A DNA stretch of 64,000 nt from an uncultured Bryobacteraceae bacterium (lineage in GTDB: Bacteria > Acidobacteriota > Terriglobia > Bryobacterales > Bryobacteraceae), in the NCBI GenBank assembly GCA_937924525.1, contig CALDSU010000006.1, positions 25,350 to 89,349 of the forward strand. The letters run 5' to 3'. This document shows positions 47,914-64,000 of the stretch, piece after piece (within the stretch, counting starts at the first letter, position 1; each line of letters begins with the position of its first letter). A program made the translations under genes and the position numbers. The notes below the pieces were generated by a model, which saw only the letters and a program-made list of their open reading frames with translations, did no database searches and was not told the DNA's origin.

Positions 47914-49440
47914 GTGCCCGCACCACCCGTCCAACCCGGTCCCGACCGCCTGGAACAGGCCGTCAAACGGATCCTTCACGACCCGAGTTTCCCGGGCTGC
48001 TCGGAGAACATCCGCTCGCTGCTGGCGATGGCGGCCAGTCCGGACACCACGGCAAAGGCAATGACGGCCATCGTCCTGAGAGACGTGTCCCTCACCCTGC
48101 AGGTGCTGCGGACCGCGAATTCGGCTTATTTCAACCGGTCCGACCAGCCGATTCTGAACGTCTCCCATGCGGTCACGATGTTGGGCGTCGAACGGGTGGT
48201 AAAGATTGCCTCGGGCTTGAAATTTCTGGAGCATTTGGCGGTGCGGTCCCCCGGCATTCGGGAACTGGTGCTGCTGTCGCTGCTGACGGGCAGCCAGGCT
48301 CGGAGCGTGGCGGAACGTGTAGACTATCCCCGGCCCGAGGAGGCGTACCTGTGTGGCCTCTTGCGCAACTTGGGCGAATTGCTGGTCTCCTATTACGACC
48401 CGACCAGCTACGCGCAGGTAGTGGTCAGCATGCTGGAAGAAGGGCTGACGGAACGGCAGGCGTGCCGGAAGATCCTCGGTTTCTTCTACGAAGACCTGGC
48501 CGCCCAGGTGCTCCAGCAGTGGAACCTGGGCCCGAAGGTGCTGGTGGGCATTCGCGGAGAGGCCGAGCCCGCGCCGCGGGGGCTCATGTGTGAACAGAGT
48601 CTGTTATCGCTGATCACATCGTTCAGCCACCAGTTGACCCGCGTGGTGCACCGGGGGGATCCCGACCGCGTGCGCGGCCAGATGCGCCGGCTGCTCGAAC
48701 GCTTCGGGCCAGCGTTGCGGCTGGACGAGAAGTGGATTCAGTCCATGATGAGCGACGCCGTGGCGGACGTGCAAGACGTTTTCCGTTCTTTTGGTCTCAA
48801 AGTGGATGGTCTGCGCCTGCGCGGGCAGGTGCTGGCGGCCTTGGACGTTCTCGAGAAGGCCGGGCAACCCGGAACCGAGGGCGCGGTTTCCGGCTCGTCT
48901 CCTCTCGACCGCGCCGCAGTGCGCTTGCGCGCCGTGCTCCGGGAGGGGTCGGACTTCGACCTGAACGAGTTCCTCGGCTCTGCCCTGGAGGCAATCGTCG
49001 AAAGCGGGTGTTTTGAGCGCGCCGTATTCGCCCTGCTCAACGAGCGGAAGACGGCCATCGCGGCCAAGGCGGGGCGAGGAAAAGACGCGGACCGCCTGCT
49101 GGAACAGTTCCGTCTGCCCGTCTCCAGCCGGGTGGCGCCGCTGGGCTGGGCTATTCTCCAGCGCAAGGACTTCTGGGTGGACCTGGAACGCGACAACCGC
49201 TTTGAAGACTCTCCCCTGGTGGCGCTCACCAACCCGCGGGCGTTCGCCGTGCTGCCCGTCGTGGTGGGCCAACTGGCGATCGGCTGTCTCTACCTGGACC
49301 GCGAAGCGGCCATGGCCCGCCTTTCCGAGGCGGACATGCAAAAGATCGGGCTGCTCCGTGAACTGGTGGCGGCGGCCGTCGACCGCAAACGAAGCCGCCG
49401 GCCAGCGGAAGAAGCGGAATCGCCTCCGCTCGCCGTGTAG
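47914..49440 (+). CDS. HDOD domain protein with C-terminal GAF-like domain
   Basis: SFPGCSENIRSLLAMAASPDTTAKAMTAIVLRDVSLTLQVLRTANSAYFNRSDQPILNVSHAVTMLGVERV; later AVFALLNERKTAIAAKAGRG...VLPVVVGQLAIGCLYLDREAAM. Confidence 0.85.
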   Translation: MPAPPVQPGPDRLEQAVKRILHDPSFPGCSENIRSLLAMAASPDTTAKAMTAIVLRDVSLTLQVLRTANSAYFNRSDQPILNVSHAVTMLGVERVVKIASGLKFLEHLAVRSPGIRELVLLSLLTGSQARSVAERVDYPRPEEAYLCGLLRNLGELLVSYYDPTSYAQVVVSMLEEGLTERQACRKILGFFYEDLAAQVLQQWNLGPKVLVGIRGEAEPAPRGLMCEQSLLSLITSFSHQLTRVVHRGDPDRVRGQMRRLLERFGPALRLDEKWIQSMMSDAVADVQDVFRSFGLKVDGLRLRGQVLAALDVLEKAGQPGTEGAVSGSSPLDRAAVRLRAVLREGSDFDLNEFLGSALEAIVESGCFERAVFALLNERKTAIAAKAGRGKDADRLLEQFRLPVSSRVAPLGWAILQRKDFWVDLERDNRFEDSPLVALTNPRAFAVLPVVVGQLAIGCLYLDREAAMARLSEADMQKIGLLRELVAAAVDRKRSRRPAEEAESPPLAV

Positions 49441-49466
49441 TCGCCGCCCTGCCCGCGGATAGCTAA

Positions 49467-50996
49467 TTGACACTATCGACAACGTTCCTAGTCGGCCGTC
49501 ATACTGGCAAAGTTGTGGCACGGATCGCGGATCTCTTCCTCCTGGCGGCAGCGCTAACGGTGAGTTGCCCGGTGGCTTGGGCGCAAACGGCCTTCGAGCC
49601 GGTTCGTCTTGGCTCCTCCGGAATTGTGTTGAGCGGCATGGTCCGCTCCCGCCTCGAGAACTGGACCTGGTTCACGGCGGATTCAGGGGATCACGCGTAC
49701 GGTTTCTCCGGCAACCACCTCCGCCTAGGTCTCTCCCGCTCCGGCAAGCGGTTCGACTGGATGGCCGAATTGGCGTCGCCGTTGCTGCTGCGCCTGCCCG
49801 AGGACGCCGTGGGAGCGGGTGCGCAAGGGCAGCTTGGTATGGGTGGGGCGTATTTTTCCTCCAGCGGGGGCCGGAGCCGGAATGTGGGCATGGTGTTTCC
49901 GAAGCAAGTGCACGTGCGCGTGAAAAAGCTCTTTGGCGGGGAATGGAACAGTTTGCGGGTGGGACGTTTCGAATTCCAGGACGGCAGCGAGGTGACCGCC
50001 AGGAACCCCACGCTCGGGGTGATCAAACGCGAGCGCGTCCAGCAACGTTTGCTGGGACCGTTTGTCTTCACGCACGTCATGCGGAGCTTCGACGGTTTCC
50101 ATCTGGTTCGCGACACCCCGCGGCGCAACTACACGCTCGTTGGCGCGACGCCGACGCGGGGCGTCTTCCAGGTAGACGGTTGGGGTTGGTTGAAAACGGC
50201 TTTCGCCTACGGGTCGATCACCGGGCAAACGTCGCCCGCCCCGGGACACAGCGGGGAGTGGCGGGTATTTGGCGTTTATTACCACGATTGGCGCAAGGTA
50301 CTGAAACAGGACAACCGGCCTGCCGGAGCGCGCGCGGGCGACGGCGGCAATCTGGCGATCACGACCTGGGGCGGGCACTACGCGCACGTCGTGGCGGGGG
50401 CGGGAGGCGAGTATGACTTCCTGGTCGATGGCGCGTTGCAACATGGGCGGTGGGGTTCGCTGGATCACCGCGCGGCCATGATCAACCTGGAAGTCGGCTT
50501 CCAGCCGAAGATCCTGCCGAGGTGGAAACCCTGGTTCCACGGCGGCTACTACTTCGGCTCCGGCGACCGCGATCCGGCCGACCGGCGGCACGGAACCTTC
50601 TTCCAGATGCTGCCGACGCCGCGGCTCTATGCGCGCTTCCCGTTCTTCAACATGATGAACAACATCGATCGCTTCGGCACGTTCCAGGTGAAGCCGCATC
50701 CGCAGGTAACGTTGAAAACCGAAGGCCACTGGCTGCGCCTGGCGAGCCGCCAGGATCAGTGGTATCTGGGCGGCGGCGCGTTCCAACCGTGGACGTTCGG
50801 GTTTCAGGCGCGCCCGTCGGGCGGCGCGGCGTCGCTGGCTGCGCTTTATGACATCAGTCTCGATGTGAGGATCAATCGTCATCTGTCGTTCCAGCCCTAC
50901 TTCGGCTACGCCCAGGGCAGGTCTGTGGTGCAGTCCTTGTACCCGCGCGGGCGCCATGGCCGCTTCGGCTATCTTGAACTGAGTTATCGGTTCTGA
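49467..50996 (+). CDS. Outer membrane beta-barrel protein (porin / alginate-export-like)
   Basis: Signal peptide RIADLFLLAAALTVSCPVAWAQ (GTG at 49515 may be the true start); alternating beta strands; C-terminal GYLELSYRF. Confidence 0.65.
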   Translation: MTLSTTFLVGRHTGKVVARIADLFLLAAALTVSCPVAWAQTAFEPVRLGSSGIVLSGMVRSRLENWTWFTADSGDHAYGFSGNHLRLGLSRSGKRFDWMAELASPLLLRLPEDAVGAGAQGQLGMGGAYFSSSGGRSRNVGMVFPKQVHVRVKKLFGGEWNSLRVGRFEFQDGSEVTARNPTLGVIKRERVQQRLLGPFVFTHVMRSFDGFHLVRDTPRRNYTLVGATPTRGVFQVDGWGWLKTAFAYGSITGQTSPAPGHSGEWRVFGVYYHDWRKVLKQDNRPAGARAGDGGNLAITTWGGHYAHVVAGAGGEYDFLVDGALQHGRWGSLDHRAAMINLEVGFQPKILPRWKPWFHGGYYFGSGDRDPADRRHGTFFQMLPTPRLYARFPFFNMMNNIDRFGTFQVKPHPQVTLKTEGHWLRLASRQDQWYLGGGAFQPWTFGFQARPSGGAASLAALYDISLDVRINRHLSFQPYFGYAQGRSVVQSLYPRGRHGRFGYLELSYRF

Positions 50997-51243
50997 CGGC
51001 CCGGGGAGGATTGCAGAGCTGGCTGGAAAGCTTTCGCCATGCGTGGGGACAGGAACTCCGGGTCAGATGGGACTTGCTCAGATTTCCAGGCTTCCGCGAG
51101 CGGCGCCGAATTCATCCCGGGCCTTGATTGTCGTTGATCCGATTGCACTTACCCCGGAACCCGGCGCGGGCGCACCCTCCTACCCCGCATAGCCGCGTTC
51201 GCCAACAAGCAAGACGCGTATCAGACGGCAGTTTCTCGCTCAT

Positions 51244-51261
51244 CCACCCGACTACGGGTGG
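51244..51261. repeat. Perfect stem-loop in rpoC/porin convergent spacer
   Basis: CCACCCG-ACTA-CGGGTGG; no U-tract on either strand. Confidence 0.85.
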
Positions 51262-51383
51262 TCGATGGGTTCTTCGGCCCGGTTCAGGGGCGTCAGATGG
51301 GAAACCAAGCCCGGGCAAGTTCGATCTGACAAAGGTTTTGGGTGTGAGGTCGCACTGGTGCGCCCCTCTTCACCGCCGCTCCG

Positions 51384-55598
<4,215 letters not shown>

Positions 55599-55636
55599 GT
55601 TGTCTCCTTGCTTGATTTTTTACGCCCGGCCGGCGG

Positions 55637-59941
<4,305 letters not shown>

Positions 59942-60109
59942 TCAAACTCCTTGACAGACCGAAGGGTCCTCAAAACGCAACCCACCAGCCCCCGCGCGCA
60001 TTGAGTGGCCGGGCGGGGGTCTTTGTGGAATCAATCCGGGGACGATGCTGGCGAGGCTCCCCCGGCGGGCATACTTCCTGGCTGGATTCTGGACGGGCGG
60101 GCGCACACG

Positions 60110-60131
60110 AAAAGCAGGGGCGAACGCCTGC
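60110..60131 (-). promoter_or_regulatory. UUCG-capped hairpin plus short U-tract in rplL-rpoB spacer
   Basis: Minus strand GCAGGCG-TTCG-CCCCTGC followed by TTTT; one C/C mismatch. Confidence 0.45.
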
Positions 60132-60255
60132 ACCGCCCCGCGGGACAGCGCCGGCGCAAGACAGGCCGGCGGAATGCGCGTAACTGGACTGAAATCGAAT
60201 GGATCCGACGCTCACGGAATGCGGAATGGCCCGTTGACACCCGACGCCAGCAAAT

Positions 60256-60285
60256 AGTGTACCAAAGTCCGAAAACAGACGTCAA
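60256..60285 (-). promoter_or_regulatory. Predicted sigma70-type promoter upstream of rpoB
   Basis: Minus strand TTGACG (60280-60285), 18-nt spacer, TACACT (60256-60261). Confidence 0.55.
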
Positions 60286-60375
60286 TCCAGTCCGAACCGG
60301 CAAACAATACGCGCGTTACCCGCCCGCGGCGAGGCAACACGCGACAAACAAAACGTGAGAGGAACGAGGTCGCCG

Positions 60376-60759
60376 CTACTTGACTTCCACCGTGGCGCCG
60401 GCGTCGACGAACTTCTTCTTGATCGCCTCGGCTTCTTCCTTCGAGATGCCTTCCTTCACCGGCTTGGGGGCGCTGTCCACCAAGTCCTTGGCTTCCTTCA
60501 AGCCCAGGCTCGTGACCTCGCGTACGGCCTTGATGACGTTGATCTTGTTCGCGCCCGCCGCCGTCAGGACCACGGTGAACTCGGTCTTTTCCTCGGCTGG
60601 GGGAGCCGCCGCCGCCCCAGGCGCCGCCCCGGCCACCATGACCGGAGCCGCCGCCGCCGCTGACACGCCCAACCGCTCCTCGAGCAGCTTCACCAGTTGG
60701 GAAGCTTCCAGGAGAGTGAGACCTTGAATCTGTTCTGCAATCGCGTTGATGTCCGCCAT
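60376..60759 (-). CDS. rplL: 50S ribosomal protein L7/L12
   Basis: [72 protein letters not shown]. Confidence 0.98.
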   Translation of the reverse strand: MADINAIAEQIQGLTLLEASQLVKLLEERLGVSAAAAAPVMVAGAAPGAAAAPPAEEKTEFTVVLTAAGANKINVIKAVREVTSLGLKEAKDLVDSAPKPVKEGISKEEAEAIKKKFVDAGATVEVK

Positions 60760-60822
60760 AACTCTTCTTCCAACTCCTTGTGCGCGCCGCGTCCCCGGCG
60801 CGCCTCCATCATGTCCCCAGCT

Positions 60823-61350
60823 TTACTCGGAGAACTTGTTTTCCTTGACGCCCTGATCCAAGACCACGGCCAAATCCCGGCCCACGGCATTGATGGCGCC
60901 CAGCAACCGCTGCGCCGGCGCGTTGATCAGGAACAGCAACCTGGCCAGGATTTCCTCTTTCGAGGGCATGCTGGCCAATTCTTCGATGCTCTTTACCTCT
61001 ACGGCGCGGCCTTCCACCAAACCAGCCTTGAAGGTAATGGCGGGGTTCGCTTTCGCGTAGGCGGTCAGGGCTTTTGCCAGCGCCACCGGATCGCCGGAGG
61101 TGTAGGCAAGCGAGGTCGTCCCTTTCAGGCCCTGCAACACCGCTTCGGCCGGCGTGCCCCGGGACGCCTTATCGGCGAGGGTGTTCTTCACCACCTTGTA
61201 AGTTCCGCCCGCCCCGCGCACCGCCTTGCGCAGCTCAAAATCCTGCCCCACCTTCAGCTTATGAAAGCCCGCCACAAACAGGTGGTTGGTTTGCTGTAAG
61301 TCCTGGCGCAGCGACTCGAAGTCTTTTTTCTTGTCTTCTCTGCGTTTCAT
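60823..61350 (-). CDS. rplJ: 50S ribosomal protein L10
   Basis: QTNHLFVAGFHKLKVGQDFELRKAVRGAGGTYKVVKNTLADKAS; position in the operon. Confidence 0.95.
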   Translation of the reverse strand: MKRREDKKKDFESLRQDLQQTNHLFVAGFHKLKVGQDFELRKAVRGAGGTYKVVKNTLADKASRGTPAEAVLQGLKGTTSLAYTSGDPVALAKALTAYAKANPAITFKAGLVEGRAVEVKSIEELASMPSKEEILARLLFLINAPAQRLLGAINAVGRDLAVVLDQGVKENKFSE

Positions 61351-61368
61351 GGTTTCTCTCCGTGCCGG

Positions 61369-62073
61369 CTAGGCCGGGCGCGTGTTCATGGCGGTGGTGT
61401 CCAGCGGAATCCCGGGGCCCATCGTCGAGCAAACGGTCGCGCTCTTCACATACTTCCCTTTGGCCGCCGCGGGCTTGGCGCGCACCACCGCCTGCACCAG
61501 ACTGTTGATGTTCTCCACCAGTTTGTCCGGCGAAAAACTCGCCTTGCCGACGGGCGAGTGCACGATCCCAGTCTTGTCGACCCGGAACTCCACCTTACCC
61601 GCCTTGATTTCCTTCACCGCCTTGCCTACTTCCACCGTCACCGTGCCGGTCTTCGGATTGGGCATCAGCCCGCGCGGTCCCAGGATCTTTCCCAGGCGGC
61701 CCACCGAACGCATCATGTCCGGTGTCGCCACCACGGCATCGAAGTCTAGCCAGCTCTCCTGCTGGATCCGATTGACCATCTCTTCGCCGCCCACGAAATC
61801 CGCACCCGCTTCTTCCGCTTCTTTCGCCCGGTCGGGACCGCAAATCACCAGCACCCGCTTGGATTTGCCCAATCCATGCGGCATCACGACCGTGCCGCGC
61901 ACCATTTGGTCGGCGTGCTTGGGGTCGACGCCCAACCGCAGATGCACTTCCACGGTCTCGTCAAACTTTGCGAACCGGACTTTTTGGAGGAGGGTGACCG
62001 CTTCTTCGAGTTGGTAAGCCCGCGCTTCGATTTGCTGGAGCGCGGCCTGGTACTTTCTGCCGTTCTTCGCCAT
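61369..62073 (-). CDS. rplA: 50S ribosomal protein L1
   Basis: [12 protein letters not shown]...[57 protein letters not shown]. Confidence 0.98.
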   Translation of the reverse strand: MAKNGRKYQAALQQIEARAYQLEEAVTLLQKVRFAKFDETVEVHLRLGVDPKHADQMVRGTVVMPHGLGKSKRVLVICGPDRAKEAEEAGADFVGGEEMVNRIQQESWLDFDAVVATPDMMRSVGRLGKILGPRGLMPNPKTGTVTVEVGKAVKEIKAGKVEFRVDKTGIVHSPVGKASFSPDKLVENINSLVQAVVRAKPAAAKGKYVKSATVCSTMGPGIPLDTTAMNTRPA

Positions 62074-62223
62074 GCGTCCTCACTGGTCCGAGCGGCGCTC
62101 CTTACCTAAAGCTTGCGCCTCCCATTGAGTATCTATTTTGATCGGGCCGCTCCGCCGGATTGGACCGGTGGAACCAGCCAAACTTTAAAAGCTTAGCAAA
62201 CTTCGCGCCAAACTGTCCAGAAA

Positions 62224-62652
62224 CTACACCACGTCCACGCCCATGCTGCGGCACGTGCCTTTGACGCTCTCCATCGCCGCTTCCAGCGTGAAGCAGTTCA
62301 GGTCCGGCATCTTGATCTTGGCGATTTCTTCCACCTGCTGCAAAGTGATCGTGCCGACCTTGTTCTTGTTCGGCTCCGCCGATCCCTTGGCCAAATTCAC
62401 CGCCCGTTTCACCAGCACGGGAACGGGCGGGGTTTTGGTGACAAAGGTGAAAGACCGATCGGAGTAAATGGTGATCACCACCGGGATGATCAGCCCTTCC
62501 TGGTCCTTCGCGGACGTCTTAGCGTTGAACGCCTTGCAGAAGTCCATGATGTTGACGCCCTGCGGGCCCAGCGCCGTCCCCACCGGAGGCGCCGGGGTCG
62601 CTTTCCCCGCCGGAATCTGCAGCTTGACCTGCGCAGTAACCTTCTTCGCCAT
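62224..62652 (-). CDS. rplK: 50S ribosomal protein L11
   Basis: [43 protein letters not shown]. Confidence 0.98.
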   Translation of the reverse strand: MAKKVTAQVKLQIPAGKATPAPPVGTALGPQGVNIMDFCKAFNAKTSAKDQEGLIIPVVITIYSDRSFTFVTKTPPVPVLVKRAVNLAKGSAEPNKNKVGTITLQQVEEIAKIKMPDLNCFTLEAAMESVKGTCRSMGVDVV

Positions 62653-62709
62653 GAAATCCTGTTTCCTTCCTTCGCGAGCCCTCTTCCACCACCCTGGCGT
62701 TCAGCGGCT

Positions 62710-63417
62710 TCAGGTTTTCTCTACTTGCAAAAAATCCAGCTCGACCGGCGTGGCCCGGCCGAAAATCGTCACCAGCACCCGAAGCGTGTTCCGCTCCGTG
62801 TTCACTTCATCCACCTTGCCGGAGAAATTCGTAAACGGCCCGTCGACAATCCGCACGGTCTCGTTCCGTTCAAAGGACATCGCCGGACGCGGGCGCACTT
62901 CCGAACTGGCCTGCCGGTGGAGGATCTGATTCACTTCGTCCGCCGTCAGCGGAACCGGCTGAGCGCCGCCGCCCACAAAACCTGTCACCCGGGGGGTGTT
63001 CTTGATGGCGTGGTACAAATCGTCGTTCATGTCCAACTGGATCAGCACGTATCCCGGATAGATCAGCCGTTTGCTGGTGACTTTCTTGCCTCCCCTCAGT
63101 TCCACCACTTCCTCGGTTGGAATGAGGATCTCACCCACGCGGTCGGCGAAGCCGAAAGCTTCCGCGCGGCCGCGGATCGATTCGGCCACCTTGTTCTCAA
63201 AGCCCGAGTACGTGTGGATGATGAACCAATTCCGGCCCGGCGCGGCGGGCTCACCCGCGGCTGGTTCCGCTTCCTGGCCAGCGCGAATCTCTTCCGCTGG
63301 CGCCGGCGCTTCTCCCGCCGCTTCGGCGGTTTCCGCCGCGGCTTCCACCCCGCTCTCGGCTTCCTCCGGAGCCGGCGCGGACGCCGGTTGCTCCCAGCGC
63401 TCGTCGTCGTACGTCAT
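62710..63417 (-). CDS. nusG: Transcription termination/antitermination protein NusG with acidic N-terminal extension
   Basis: NWFIIHTYSGFENKVAESI; YPGYVLIQLDMNDDLYHAIKNTPRVTGFVG; KOW VDGPFTNFSGKVDEVN. Confidence 0.97.
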   Translation of the reverse strand: MTYDDERWEQPASAPAPEEAESGVEAAAETAEAAGEAPAPAEEIRAGQEAEPAAGEPAAPGRNWFIIHTYSGFENKVAESIRGRAEAFGFADRVGEILIPTEEVVELRGGKKVTSKRLIYPGYVLIQLDMNDDLYHAIKNTPRVTGFVGGGAQPVPLTADEVNQILHRQASSEVRPRPAMSFERNETVRIVDGPFTNFSGKVDEVNTERNTLRVLVTIFGRATPVELDFLQVEKT

Positions 63418-63423
63418 GCGCCC

Positions 63424-63684
63424 CTACTTCGTAAATGCCATTTGGATACTGGTGATCAACCGGGCGAGCAGCAGATCCACAAAATAAAAAAACACCGCGA
63501 ACGCGAACACGGTGGCAATCACCACCAGGGTGGTCGCCCGCACCTGCTTCCGCGACGGCCAGGTGACGCGTCGCATCTCGTTCCGGAGTTCGTCAAAGTA
63601 GTTCTTGACCTGCTGGGGCCACGCCTGAACCCGTTGGGCTAGGGGCTTGTCCCTTTCTTCGCTCGCTGCCTGTGCTGCCGCCAT
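63424..63684 (-). CDS. secE: Preprotein translocase subunit SecE
   Basis: QQVKNYFDELRNEMRRVTWPSRKQVRATTLVVIATVFAFAVFFYFVDLLLARLI. Confidence 0.95.
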   Translation of the reverse strand: MAAAQAASEERDKPLAQRVQAWPQQVKNYFDELRNEMRRVTWPSRKQVRATTLVVIATVFAFAVFFYFVDLLLARLITSIQMAFTK

Positions 63685-63728
63685 AACTCCTTACTTCGCT
63701 TCGTTCGACCGAGTCTGGAATGGATTGG

Positions 63729-63800
63729 CAGGGGCGGAGGGATTCGAACCCCCACTCGCGGTTTTGGAGACCGCTGGTCTGCCGTTAAACCTACGCCCCT
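63729..63800 (-). tRNA. tRNA-Trp (CCA anticodon)
   Basis: AGGGGCGTAGGTTTAACGGCAGACCAGCGGTCTCCAAAACCGCGAGTGGGGGTTCGAATCCCTCCGCCCCTG folds as cloverleaf; anticodon CCA; G discriminator. Confidence 0.96.
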
Positions 63801-63897
63801 GGATTCAGGGTTGGTCCGACCGAAACTTCCGAAACCTTTCCCTTAGTGTACTCGATTTTCCCCCGTCCGGCGCGCCTTGGCCGCGGCGCCGCGGCCG

Positions 63898-64000
63898 CTA
63901 CGCGAGAATTTCGGTCACCGTCCCGGCGCCTACCGTGCGGCCCCCTTCGCGAATCGCGAACCGCAGCCCTTTGTCCATCGCCACCGGCGTGATCAGCTCC
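63898..64000 (-). CDS. tuf: Elongation factor Tu, C-terminal fragment (continues past window)
   Basis: Minus-strand [33 protein letters not shown] stop at 63898-63900. Confidence 0.95.
   Translation of the reverse strand, partial: ELITPVAMDKGLRFAIREGGRTVGAGTVTEILA

Noticed and set aside
51244-51261. Perfect hairpin CCACCCG-ACTA-CGGGTGG as a rpoC or porin intrinsic terminator
   Set aside because: No U-tract follows on either strand; kept only as a stem-loop feature.
51064-51300. Repeated GTCAGATGGGA motif in the rpoC/porin spacer
   Set aside because: Only two copies of an 11-mer, no consistent spacing or structure.

Overview
High-GC bacterial chromosomal segment, about 64 kb, almost fully coding. 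Gene content resembles Acidobacteriota (Bryobacter/Solibacter-like): tandem DUF1501 genes with a PSD1/cytochrome gene, and an Oar-like TonB-dependent receptor. The taxonomy is an inference. From left to right: (i) a TolC/HlyD/ABC/ABC/permease/permease efflux cluster and rsmD; (ii) a decayed TPR-type gene; (iii) a DUF1501-DUF1501-PSD1 block; (iv) an NfrB-like glycosyltransferase with a C-terminal MshEN-like domain; (v) a TonB receptor; (vi) glmU, zinc-ribbon protein, rpsU, glgC, eno, gpmA; (vii) an exported protein with three RidA-like segments, a KDG kinase-like gene, yjbQ, murA, rhodanese; (viii) an RRM protein, amidase and two divergent DHDPS-family genes; (ix) SulP, CoA-disulfide/persulfide reductase-rhodanese and a ferritin-like protein; (x) HtrA, DMT exporter, M20 peptidase, an orphan ORF, Gfo/Idh oxidoreductase, two-component system, VWA-like protein, HDOD-GAF protein, porin; (xi) the rpoC-rpoB-rplL-rplJ-rplA-rplK-nusG-secE-tRNA-Trp-tuf block on the minus strand. 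I saw no CRISPR array, prophage, transposase or recognisable defence island. The strongest unusual signals are an 8-cysteine zinc-ribbon-like insertion in the RpoB N-terminal region, an exported single-chain triple RidA-fold protein, an orphan MshEN-bearing glycosyltransferase, an acidic N-terminal extension on NusG, a promoter plus long structured leader in the rplL-rpoB spacer, and a multiply lesioned TPR pseudogene. All family calls are by eye from the translations; no database search was run.
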